Source of the DNA: an uncultured Faecalibacterium sp.
Lineage (GTDB): Bacteria; Bacillota; Clostridia; Oscillospirales; Ruminococcaceae
DNA length: 64,000 nucleotides
Reading direction: 5' to 3'
Assembly (NCBI GenBank): GCA_937907025.1
Contig: CALESJ010000044.1
Coordinates: forward strand, 103,505-167,504
Below, in pieces: positions 23,165 through 30,201 of the stretch. A program made the position numbers and the translations under genes. Below the pieces are notes generated by a model. The model was not told where the DNA came from, searched no databases, and saw only the letters and a program-made list of their open reading frames with translations. How positions within the stretch are numbered: position 1 is the stretch's first letter; every line of letters begins with the position of its first letter.

Positions 23165-24346
23165 TTATACATTATGTCTTTTTGTGCGACTTTTGGCATC
23201 GCCGATTTTAAGAACAATTGTACAACCAATCATAAGCAGGAACATGACTAGTAAGAAATTTGGAAAGACAGAGATCCCAGCAAAGGTAGTTACTACACTA
23301 AATAAAACGGGCGTCAGCATAACACTGAGATAAGAAAATGCGATTTGGATGCCGATTATAGATTGCGAAGCTTCTTTACTGTATAATTCGGGAGTAAGAT
23401 GTGTAATATTGGGGAAAATAGGACCATTGCCAAGTCCAATTAAAAACAGCCCCAGAGTTGCTGCCATTACGCTGTTTTGCATCAGCAACAAAACAACAGC
23501 AATAAATATAACCGCTTGTCCAGAAAAAATAATTTGCCAATCAGAATATTTTATGGTAAGCACTCCAGATAAAAGCCGACTTAAAGTCATACCGATAAAA
23601 TAGAAGGTAATCAGGGCGGCAGCAGTATCTGCAGGTATTCCCACGCTTTCGGCTAAAAATGTACTTCCCCAAATCAAGCAGGTGGATTCCAAAGCACTGA
23701 TTCCGATGAATACACCACAGGATGCCCAGACCTTTTTTCGCTTCAGCATCTGTGACAAAGACAACACCTGAATAGGTTTCTCTTGTGGATTTGCCTGATT
23801 TACCCTTTTCCATATGGGAAGGCTAATTATGGATAGAGCCGCAATAGTAAGTTGGATGAAAAAGACTGTTTTATAGCCACCTCGCCAATTCATATTGTCT
23901 GATAATGCAAGGGACATTAAATAAGGGCTGACAGTAACCCCCACTCCGTAAAAACAGTGGAGAAAATTAACTTGCATAGAATTGTAGTGTAAAACCACAT
24001 AATTATTCAATGCAGTATCAATAGAGCCCGCACCAATCCCTAATGGAACCGCACAGATACAAAGCCATAAAAAATTTTGTGAAAAAGAAAATCCAAGCAG
24101 CGCAATCGCAGTGAGGCTTGTTGAGAGTACCGTTACACGTGGAGTTCCTAACTTCGCAATAACATGTGCGCTAAATAAACTCGAAAGAACTGTTCCACAT
24201 GAAATGATTACCGAAACTAAGCTGGCGTAGGAAATAGGAACAGATAAATCACCATAAATAGCTGGCCATGCAGCACCAAGAAGAGAATCGGGAATCCCCA
24301 GGCCAATGTAAAAAATATAAATAAAAACAAGCAGAATTGTTGCCAT
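23165..24346 (-). CDS. MFS transporter (copy 1)
   Basis: The 393-residue protein has about twelve membrane segments and the same signature stretches as its neighbour (GIPDSLLGAAWPAIYGD, VPLGIGAGSIDTALNNYV, NFLHCFYGVGV, LIGLGNGPIFPNI). The start ATG at 24346 follows GGAGGGGTGCATAT and gives an N-terminus matching the paralogue (MATILLVF versus MATLLLVI). The longer frame reaching 24385 is not supported. It is divergent from the AraC regulator at 24460, which probably controls it. Confidence 0.88.
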   Translation of the reverse strand: MATILLVFIYIFYIGLGIPDSLLGAAWPAIYGDLSVPISYASLVSVIISCGTVLSSLFSAHVIAKLGTPRVTVLSTSLTAIALLGFSFSQNFLWLCICAVPLGIGAGSIDTALNNYVVLHYNSMQVNFLHCFYGVGVTVSPYLMSLALSDNMNWRGGYKTVFFIQLTIAALSIISLPIWKRVNQANPQEKPIQVLSLSQMLKRKKVWASCGVFIGISALESTCLIWGSTFLAESVGIPADTAAALITFYFIGMTLSRLLSGVLTIKYSDWQIIFSGQAVIFIAVVLLLMQNSVMAATLGLFLIGLGNGPIFPNITHLTPELYSKEASQSIIGIQIAFSYLSVMLTPVLFSVVTTFAGISVFPNFLLVMFLLMIGCTIVLKIGDAKSRTKRHNV

Positions 24347-24365
24347 ATATGCACCCCTCCATGTT

Positions 24366-24459
24366 CTAAAATAGAATTCTATCACAACAAATCAAGCACT
24401 TATATGGCTTTTTTACTCAAATCGTGGTAATATTTACTCAAACACGGGAGGGACATCCT
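24366..24459. promoter_or_regulatory. araC/MFS divergent control region with 21-bp-spaced direct repeats
   Basis: Two 16-bp direct repeats, TTTACTCAAATCGTGG (24412-24427) and TTTACTCAAACACGGG (24433-24448), are exactly 21 bp apart. This is two helical turns and the usual geometry of AraC-family half-sites. A TAATAT (24428-24433) between them may be the araC -10. TAGAATTCTA at the MFS side is palindromic. A degenerate copy of the whole region lies at 26750-26855. Confidence 0.6.
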
Positions 24460-25419
24460 ATGGAACAATTAATACTTGATCATATGCTAAAAGAGGAGTT
24501 TTCTTTTCCAGATCTTTCATTCCCTATACAATTTTATATTGATGACTTGAATCAATGGCCCGATGGGCAGGTGCCGCTGCATTGGCATTTTGGATATGAA
24601 ATTTTTTCTGCTTTCAATCAAGAAGTGATGATACAAGTCGGAGAAAAACGCTTGACACTTTTGCCCGGAGAAAGCATTTTGATTGGAAGCGGACAATTAC
24701 ATAGATACAGTTTGACTGATTCAACTCAGGAATGTTTGTGCCCGAACATTGTCTTTGCAGAAAATGTATTGGCCCCATTGACAAGCACAATTTTCCAGAA
24801 ATATTTTTACCCGCTACTCCATGATTCCAGTTTACCGTATATAACGTTATCGCCATGTGTACCTTGGCAAAAACAAATGTTGTCGTGCTTATTCCGTGTT
24901 TATCAAGTTCTTGGTAGCGAAGCAGGTCAAGATGTGCTGGATTTCAGCATTTTATTGCCAAAACAAAGTCATTCAGATTGTCCGGAATTGGAAGTGCATC
25001 AGAGTTTATTTGAATTTTTCAAGATACTGTATAACAATCAATCCGAATTCTCTCGTTCAAAGATTCAACCACTGGATTCTAAGACACAAATTCGGATGCA
25101 ACAAATGGTTCAGTATATTCAAAAGCACTTTTCCGAAATGATTTCCCTTGAAGCTCTGGCAGCATCGGCCAACATCAGCCGGAGCGAAGCTGGCCGATGC
25201 TTCCAAAAGTATTATGCTGATACGCCAATGTCTTATTTGATTCGCTATCGTTTGCAGCAGGCTCAAAGACTATTATTAACCTCTACACTATCTGTTAAGG
25301 AAATCAGTTGTAAATGTGGATTTTCCGATAGCAGTTACTTTGTCAAGGTCTTTCGAAAGCATATGAAACAAACTCCTTCTGAATATCGAAAGACGTATAC
25401 TATGACAGAGGAACGTTGA
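24460..25419 (+). CDS. AraC-family transcriptional regulator
   Basis: The 319-residue protein has an N-terminal cupin-like sensing domain (PLHWHFGYEIF near residue 41, then GEKRLTLLPGESILIGSGQLHRY). A C-terminal pair of helix-turn-helix motifs spans about 215-315: SLEALAASANISRSEAGRCFQKY, then the AraC signature VKEISCKCGFSDSSYFVKVFRKH with TPSEYRK. The start ATG 24460 follows GGGAGGGACATCC. It is divergent from two MFS genes and likely regulates them in response to a small molecule, possibly a sugar or aromatic compound. Codon use is AT-rich like the rest of the island. Confidence 0.9.
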   Translation: MEQLILDHMLKEEFSFPDLSFPIQFYIDDLNQWPDGQVPLHWHFGYEIFSAFNQEVMIQVGEKRLTLLPGESILIGSGQLHRYSLTDSTQECLCPNIVFAENVLAPLTSTIFQKYFYPLLHDSSLPYITLSPCVPWQKQMLSCLFRVYQVLGSEAGQDVLDFSILLPKQSHSDCPELEVHQSLFEFFKILYNNQSEFSRSKIQPLDSKTQIRMQQMVQYIQKHFSEMISLEALAASANISRSEAGRCFQKYYADTPMSYLIRYRLQQAQRLLLTSTLSVKEISCKCGFSDSSYFVKVFRKHMKQTPSEYRKTYTMTEER

Positions 25420-25510
25420 ACTCTCTGTGCAAGCTCATCATTGATTTGCTTCTGGATACGTCTGTCGTGGGCCTTCAAATGCCAAATAATCCTATGGACA
25501 ATTAATGACA

Positions 25511-25550
25511 AAGTCGCCCGAGCAGTTTCTATCTGCTCGGGCGACTTCTC
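25511..25550. terminator. Terminator between araC and the esterase
   Basis: AAGTCGCCCGAGCAG (25511-25525) pairs perfectly over 15 bp with CTGCTCGGGCGACTT (25533-25547) and is followed by CTCTC. It separates the convergent araC and esterase genes. Confidence 0.8.
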
Positions 25551-25620
25551 TCAGCTATGTTTTCCTATTGTACCTGTTCATGGGTTCCCTGCTAAACAAA
25601 CTTCATATATAATGCTCCAT

Positions 25621-26661
25621 TTATTTCGTCTTTTCGTTCAGGAATGAAATCATCCTATCGAAAGCATCTTTTGCAATGGGGTCAGTACGTTCTGCCGAAA
25701 CAAAACAGTGCGGTTTTGTAAGTCCGTGTTCTATATACGGGTCGATATGAAGATGCTCGCAGCCGAGTTTATTCAGTTCCTCGTGCATTACTTCCATATC
25801 GTGTCTGTATTCGCTGCCAAGTAATACAGCGGCGGGGTAATTTGCAGTAAGGTTTTGAATATTATCGTATTGCTTTATTTCTTCTTCCGAAAGATAGATG
25901 CTTCCTTTGACATAGTTTCCTATAATTATTTTGGTTGCCAAAGAAAATGCTTTGTAGTCGAGGGGGGCGTCGTCTATCACAACTGCCTTTACCTGTTCGG
26001 GTTTCAATGCAGGCGTAATTCCAAGCAGTTCCGCATATTCAGGATTGGTTATGATACTGCCGAGCTGGCTGGCCATGATAGCTCCTGCTGATGAACCCAT
26101 AATTACGACATTGTCCATATTCAGGTGATATTCATCGGCATGTTCTTGTATATAGGCAAACGCTTTGTTCGCTTGAATCAGCGGAACCGGAAACCGATAA
26201 TCCGGAACGAGCGCGTAATCCACATTGACGATATTGTATCCGGCGGCGCAGATGTCATCCAAAAGATAGGTCGCTTCTGTTGCCGCCAAAGGGTCGCCCA
26301 TGTTCTTGCTCCCGGCAAAGAAACCGCCACCGTGAAAATAAAAGAGCGTAGGACGATCGACATCTCTGTTTTCATCGGGATAGGTTATGTCGAGAAAGCC
26401 ATTCGGATATTCACTATCATAATTAATTTCGCTGATCAGATATTGTCCGTTGTCCTTCTTCCCGTTAACGGGATCATAAAACGGTTCATATGAATTGATC
26501 GGGTTATCGCCATACGATAATTTTTGAAGCATCCCGATCACGGTTTGGGTATTATTTGTGGCGACAAGGTAGAGTGTCAAGAGCAAAGCCATTAGCACTC
26601 CACATATTGATAAAAAAATCTTTAGTCCCTTACGGTTCTTTTTGAAAATTTTCTCGTTCAT
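25621..26661 (-). CDS. Membrane-anchored alpha/beta hydrolase (HSL-type esterase)
   Basis: The 346-residue protein has an N-terminal anchor (about 12-36) and an extracellular catalytic domain. It contains the oxyanion-hole motif FYFHGGGFFAGS, the nucleophile elbow MGSSAGA and a late histidine in EHGLTKPHCF, as in the hormone-sensitive-lipase/acetyl-esterase family. The substrate is unknown; acetylated or feruloylated saccharides are plausible. The start is the ATG preceded by GGAGATTCTACAA at 26661; earlier in-frame ATGs lack a ribosome site. Its upstream region copies the araC/MFS control region, so it probably belonged to the same regulon. Confidence 0.83.
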   Translation of the reverse strand: MNEKIFKKNRKGLKIFLSICGVLMALLLTLYLVATNNTQTVIGMLQKLSYGDNPINSYEPFYDPVNGKKDNGQYLISEINYDSEYPNGFLDITYPDENRDVDRPTLFYFHGGGFFAGSKNMGDPLAATEATYLLDDICAAGYNIVNVDYALVPDYRFPVPLIQANKAFAYIQEHADEYHLNMDNVVIMGSSAGAIMASQLGSIITNPEYAELLGITPALKPEQVKAVVIDDAPLDYKAFSLATKIIIGNYVKGSIYLSEEEIKQYDNIQNLTANYPAAVLLGSEYRHDMEVMHEELNKLGCEHLHIDPYIEHGLTKPHCFVSAERTDPIAKDAFDRMISFLNEKTK

Positions 26662-26749
26662 TTGTAGAATCTCCATTATTTCAATAATAATCGCAGCTCG
26701 GCCATTCTGGCCCAAGACTTTCCATATGATTTCTATACACTTCTACACC

Positions 26750-26855
26750 CTAAGATAGAATTTTATCACAAAGAACGGATTGCTTATATGGAATTTATCT
26801 TCAAGTCGTGGTATTATTTACCCATACAGTCGGGGTGAAGCTACGGAACAGTTCA
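26750..26855. repeat. Degenerate copy of the araC/MFS intergenic region
   Basis: From CTAAGATAGAATTTTATC at 26750 to GGAACAGTTCAT near 26855 the sequence aligns base for base with 24366-24470, with about 70% identity by eye. It includes TCAAGTCGTGGTATTATTTAC and the start of an araC reading frame. The similarity stops just after the equivalent of the araC start codon, which is damaged here (CTACGGAACAG), so a second araC gene was lost. Confidence 0.65.
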
Positions 26856-27270
26856 TGGTGTTTTGTTGTACGTTGTCTTAGTGCTTGTAGTAGGCTGTGT
26901 AATTGTTGGGGGGATTTGTTGTATTCGGCGGTGTTAAAAACTGTGAGAGTAAAAGGATGATTGGATTTAGAAACAGGAGCCGATAGCATAAGTCACCATA
27001 GTAAGGAAATTCATAAGAAAGGCGGGCTGGATGTTTTGCCGCTTCCAGCCCGCCTTTGCTGTTTGATGACCTTCTATCCTTTACACGCCCTCCACAGCCC
27101 TGAGCTGCCGTGGATAAGAAGCAGAAAAGAAGCAAGGCGCCTCGTAGATTTTGGCTGAAGTTGTGAAAACTCATGCCTGAATGATTGTAAAATGTACGGT
27201 TCTGTGTTATTATTGCCTCGGAAAAACGCGCAAACCGAAGCAACCAGAACACATTTGCCGCACCGGAGAA
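26856..27270. other. Non-coding right end of the rpsI island
   Basis: No credible gene is seen. The stretch holds a strong hairpin at 27018-27057 (AAAGGCGGGCTGGA / TCCAGCCCGCCTTT, then TGCTGTTT), probably a terminator left from a lost gene. Low-complexity AT-rich sequence continues up to the att repeat. Confidence 0.5.
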
Positions 27271-27285
27271 AGTTCAGCAAGCGCT
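27271..27285 (+). repeat. attR-like copy of the rpsI 3' end
   Basis: AGTTCAGCAAGCGCT is identical to the end of rpsI (21044-21058), and TTTATC follows shortly after in both places. It is followed by a terminator likely to be the original rpsI terminator. Confidence 0.75.
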
Positions 27286-27309
27286 GATTTATCTTTTGCC
27301 TTTACAGAA

Positions 27310-27347
27310 GCTGCCGACCCGCTGGGCCGGTGGCTTTTTTATTTTTT
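27310..27347 (+). terminator. Terminator, probably the ancestral one of rpsI
   Basis: GCTGCCGACCC-GCT-GGGCCGGTGGC is followed by a long U-run (TTTTTTATTTTTT). Confidence 0.75.
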
Positions 27348-27445
27348 GTTGCGGAAAAAGCGCAAAGCGGGACCAAAAATTGCCCGAAAACCTTGTCGAA
27401 GACTGTGCAAAAGCCCGATAATAGGTGAAAAAACAGGGAATTGTA

Positions 27446-27474
27446 TGGACAAGCGCCCCAAAGTGAAGTATAAT
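27446..27474 (+). promoter_or_regulatory. Promoter of the G5/3D protein gene
   Basis: TGGACA (27446-27451), 17 bp and TATAAT (27469-27474) lie 185 bp before the start codon. Confidence 0.7.
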
Positions 27475-27658
27475 AATCCGGAACAATTGCCGGGATACCA
27501 TGCCCGGCCAAAACCCGAACAAACGCTTTTCTGCGGCATCTTTGCCTGCGTACAGGATGCCGGCCTATGCGGCAGGCCTTTTCTTATGCGCCGGAAAAGT
27601 TGTAAACATCCGGTGCCATTCCTGAAATGGTGCCGAAGCCAAAAAGGCAGGAGCTTGC
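27475..27658 (+). promoter_or_regulatory. Structured 5' leader of the G5/3D gene, possible attenuator
   Basis: The leader of about 180 nt contains GCCGGG-ATACCAT-GCCCGGC and then a long stem GCCTGC...GCAGGC (about 27545-27580) followed by CTTTTCTT, which resembles an intrinsic terminator inside the leader. Further stems (CCATTcctgAAATGG) and the ribosome site come next. It was compared mentally with ydaO (c-di-AMP), c-di-GMP and cobalamin riboswitches without a match. Confidence 0.4.
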
Positions 27659-28786
27659 ATGTTATCAGTCAAAACCCGTGAACATATCCGCCGCCGTCTG
27701 GAAATTGTCGGCCCCCGCTGGGCTGTGCTTTTGTGCGGGGCCGTATCGCTGGGGGTGTCGCTGGCAGTGGTCAGCGACAGCCTGCGCATTGTGGAGATCA
27801 GCGATACCCACGGCCAGAGCGGCGTCATCGTCACCTGCGCCACCGATGTGAACACCCTGGTGGATCAGGCCGGTCTGACCGCCCCCAGCAGCCAGGACGA
27901 GCTGGAAATCGTGGAAAGCAACGGCCGGGACCGTATCCATGTGCTGCGGGCTTTCACGGTGCCGGTCACGGCAGACGGCACCACCACCGACCTGGTGGCC
28001 ACCGATGAAACGGTGGGGGAACTGCTGGCCGAATCCGGCATCGAGGTGCGGGACCAGGACATCGTGGAACCCGCTTTGGATGAAAAACTGGAGCGTGGGG
28101 ATTCCGTGACCCTGCATCGGGTGGAGTATGTGGAGTACACCACTGAGGAGGCCGTTCCCACTGAAACCGAATACCGGCAGACCAGTCTGTTCTACCGCAA
28201 CCAGGATAAGGAAACGGTGCTGGAACAGGGTCAGGACGGCCTGGACCAGGTGACCTGGCGGGAAATCTGGGTGGACGGTGAGTGTACCGAAACGGTGGAA
28301 GTCGGCCGGGAAACCCTGGTGGAGATGCAGCCTACCGTCATCAAATGCTACGGAGAAGGGGTGCCGGTATCCATCTTCAACGGCCCCGAAGTGGTGGACG
28401 GTGTGCCTGTGGAGGGCGTTTCCGCCGTGTACACCGGCAAACGCTCCACCGGCTATTCGGCTTCCCTGACGGCCAAGGGTGCTTCCGGCCAGAAGCTGAC
28501 CTACGGTACCGTGGCCGTGGACCCCTCGGTCATTCCCTACGGGACCTTGCTGTACATTACCTCCGATGACGGCAGCTTTGTGTACGGCTATGCCTACGCC
28601 GCCGATACCGGCACGGCCATGATGGCCGGTCACGCCTTCGTGGACCTGTATTATGAAACCTACGATGAGGCCGTGACCAGCGCAGTCATCCCGGTGACGG
28701 TGTACGTTATCGACGATGACACCGCCGCCGCCTACAAGGAAGAGAACGACGCCATCCGGGAAGCGGATCTGGCGGAACATCACTGA
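27659..28786 (+). CDS. G5 and 3D domain cell-wall protein (YabE/Rpf-like)
   Basis: The 375-residue protein has one N-terminal membrane segment (about 20-40), so it is anchored or exported. Two ubiquitin-like DUF348 repeats (about 55-150) and a G5 domain (about 165-240, with YRQTSLFYRNQDKETVLEQGQDG) follow. A C-terminal 3D domain (about 275-355) has three conserved aspartates in AVDPSVIPYGTLLYI, YAADTG and AFVDLYYETYDEA. 3D domains belong to lytic transglycosylase-like enzymes, so peptidoglycan remodelling is the likely role. GGCAGGAGC precedes the ATG. Confidence 0.9.
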   Translation: MLSVKTREHIRRRLEIVGPRWAVLLCGAVSLGVSLAVVSDSLRIVEISDTHGQSGVIVTCATDVNTLVDQAGLTAPSSQDELEIVESNGRDRIHVLRAFTVPVTADGTTTDLVATDETVGELLAESGIEVRDQDIVEPALDEKLERGDSVTLHRVEYVEYTTEEAVPTETEYRQTSLFYRNQDKETVLEQGQDGLDQVTWREIWVDGECTETVEVGRETLVEMQPTVIKCYGEGVPVSIFNGPEVVDGVPVEGVSAVYTGKRSTGYSASLTAKGASGQKLTYGTVAVDPSVIPYGTLLYITSDDGSFVYGYAYAADTGTAMMAGHAFVDLYYETYDEAVTSAVIPVTVYVIDDDTAAAYKEENDAIREADLAEHH

Positions 28787-28810
28787 TACATTATATAATA
28801 AAGTGAAATA

Positions 28811-28859
28811 AAAAGGTGCGGCCTCGCCCGGCACAGGTCCGGTGCGAAGCCGCACTTTT
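28811..28859. terminator. Terminator between the G5/3D gene and dapF
   Basis: GTGCGGC ... GCCGCAC flanked by AAAA and TTTT; it can serve both convergent genes. Confidence 0.75.
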
Positions 28860-28893
28860 GCGTTTGATTTTGTACCGAAAGCAGGGCGAAGGC

Positions 28894-29748
28894 TCAGACT
28901 TCCACCCGGCCCACAAAGGCGGTTTCGGCAGGTCCGGCCATCTGCACAGCGTCGTCGGCATCAATGGTGATGGACAAGGTGCCGCCCAGCAGTTCCACCT
29001 GTACCGCCTCGTTTCGGGGGCAGATGCCCCGCAGGACCATGGCTGCCACGGTGGCGCAGGCGCCGGTGCCGCAGGCCAGGGTTTCGCCGCTGCCGCGCTC
29101 CCACACCCGCATGACCAGGTGATGGGGGTCCCGCACATACACGAACTCGGTGTTGGTGCCTTCGGGGAAGGCGGGGTGCTTTTCAAAGGAAGGACCGATC
29201 TCCGCCAGCGCCGCGCCGGTGGGCAGGGTGCCCAGGTCCGGCCATTCCACGATGCAGTGGGGGTTGCCCATGCTCACACAGGCCACATCCCAGCTTTTTC
29301 CGGCGGCCACCAGGTCGGCATGGACCAGCGGCCCGCTGCCCAGACCCACAGCAGGCAGGGCATCCGGGGTGGCATCAAAACGGCCCATATCCGCCTGCCA
29401 CATGCCCTCCCCCAGTCGGCGTAGGGTCTTGCGCCCGGCCATCAGGGTATCGATCTCGATCACATCCTTGGGCATGCCGTGCTCGTACAGATACTGCGCC
29501 ACGCAGCGCACTCCGTTGCCGCACATACGCCCTTCACTGCCGTCGGCGTTGAACATCCGCATGGTGGCGTCGCCCCCGGCCAGCACCGGCGGGCAGATGC
29601 AGATGATACCGTCCGCACCGATGGAAAAGTGGCGCCGGGACAGTTTGCGGCTCCATTCCGCAATGTTTTCCGGCAGGCCGCTCTCCCGGCAGTCCAGATA
29701 GATGTAATCGTTGCCGCAGCCGTGCATTTTGGTGAAATCCAGTTGCAT
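28894..29748 (-). CDS. dapF: Diaminopimelate epimerase
   Basis: DapF converts LL- to meso-diaminopimelate for lysine and peptidoglycan. The 284-residue protein starts MQLDFTKMHGCGNDYIYLD, typical of the family. The two catalytic cysteines lie in MCGNGVRC (near residue 77) and SGETLACGTGAC (near 226). The ATG at 29748 follows GGAGGGCCTTTT; a very long open frame continuing upstream lies antisense to acpP and proS and is not coding. It has its own promoter and is divergent from acpP. Confidence 0.96.
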   Translation of the reverse strand: MQLDFTKMHGCGNDYIYLDCRESGLPENIAEWSRKLSRRHFSIGADGIICICPPVLAGGDATMRMFNADGSEGRMCGNGVRCVAQYLYEHGMPKDVIEIDTLMAGRKTLRRLGEGMWQADMGRFDATPDALPAVGLGSGPLVHADLVAAGKSWDVACVSMGNPHCIVEWPDLGTLPTGAALAEIGPSFEKHPAFPEGTNTEFVYVRDPHHLVMRVWERGSGETLACGTGACATVAAMVLRGICPRNEAVQVELLGGTLSITIDADDAVQMAGPAETAFVGRVEV

Positions 29749-29778
29749 AAAAGGCCCTCCTGTTATGTCTTTCCCTCT

Positions 29779-29807
29779 ATCATATCGCGTTTGGGGCCGC
29801 CGTACAA
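29779..29807 (-). promoter_or_regulatory. dapF promoter
   Basis: On the minus strand TTGTAC (29802-29807), 17 bp and TATGAT (29779-29784). Confidence 0.6.
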
Positions 29808-29836
29808 CCACCGGGCCAAAAAAACTGCCCCAGCGC

Positions 29837-29865
29837 TTGACAACCCGCATGGGATACGATATAAA
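29837..29865 (+). promoter_or_regulatory. acpP-proS promoter
   Basis: Consensus TTGACA (29837-29842), 17 bp and TATAAA (29860-29865), about 60 bp before acpP. Confidence 0.8.
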
Positions 29866-29928
29866 ATTACATGAAGACTTGCATTCTGCCCACAGCATGG
29901 GCAACCATAGATTGAAGGAGAGTTTAGA

Positions 29929-30165
29929 ATGGAATCCGAAGTTTTTGAACGCATCCGCGAGTATCTGGCTGACCAGCTGGATGTGGAGCCTGAAAAGATT
30001 ACCCCCGACAGCGACATTGTGGAAGATTTTGGCGCCGACAGCCTGGATGTCATCGATATGATCACCACCCTGTCCGATGAGTTCGGCGTGGAGATCCCCG
30101 ACGAGGACATCGAGAATTTCCGTACCGTGGGCGATGTGGTCAGCTATGTGGAGGAACGTCTGTAA
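29929..30165 (+). CDS. acpP: Acyl carrier protein
   Basis: The 78-residue acidic protein carries the phosphopantetheine attachment serine in GADSLDVIDMI near residue 37, and its length and charge are those of fatty-acid ACPs. GAAGGAGAG precedes the ATG. It is followed 36 bp later by proS rather than by fatty-acid genes, an unusual neighbour though both may share the promoter at 29837. Confidence 0.95.
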   Translation: MESEVFERIREYLADQLDVEPEKITPDSDIVEDFGADSLDVIDMITTLSDEFGVEIPDEDIENFRTVGDVVSYVEERL

Positions 30166-30201
30166 TCTCCCGTAAAATTGTAGAAAGTGTGAGGAAGAGC
30201 A

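Larger units (their letters stand above)
21044..27285. mobile_element. Decayed integrative element at the 3' end of rpsI
   Basis: The segment is bounded by a 15-bp direct repeat (AGTTCAGCAAGCGCT), the left copy forming the end of rpsI. Its interior is clearly AT-rich compared with the GC-rich host genes. It contains a broken parA of ICE type, fragments of other element genes, an IS200/IS605 remnant and metabolic cargo (MFS pair, araC, esterase). No integrase or transfer genes remain, so it should be immobile. The 3' end of rpsI is a known tyrosine-integrase target in Firmicutes. Confidence 0.75.

Noticed and set aside
27475..27658. A known riboswitch (ydaO/c-di-AMP, c-di-GMP or cobalamin) in the leader of the G5/3D gene
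   Set aside because: I could not find the conserved core motifs of these classes; the region is reported only as a structured leader.
27181..27681. A 166-codon plus-strand frame across the right end of the rpsI island
   Set aside because: It runs through the att repeat, a terminator and a promoter, has no ribosome site and no recognisable domain.
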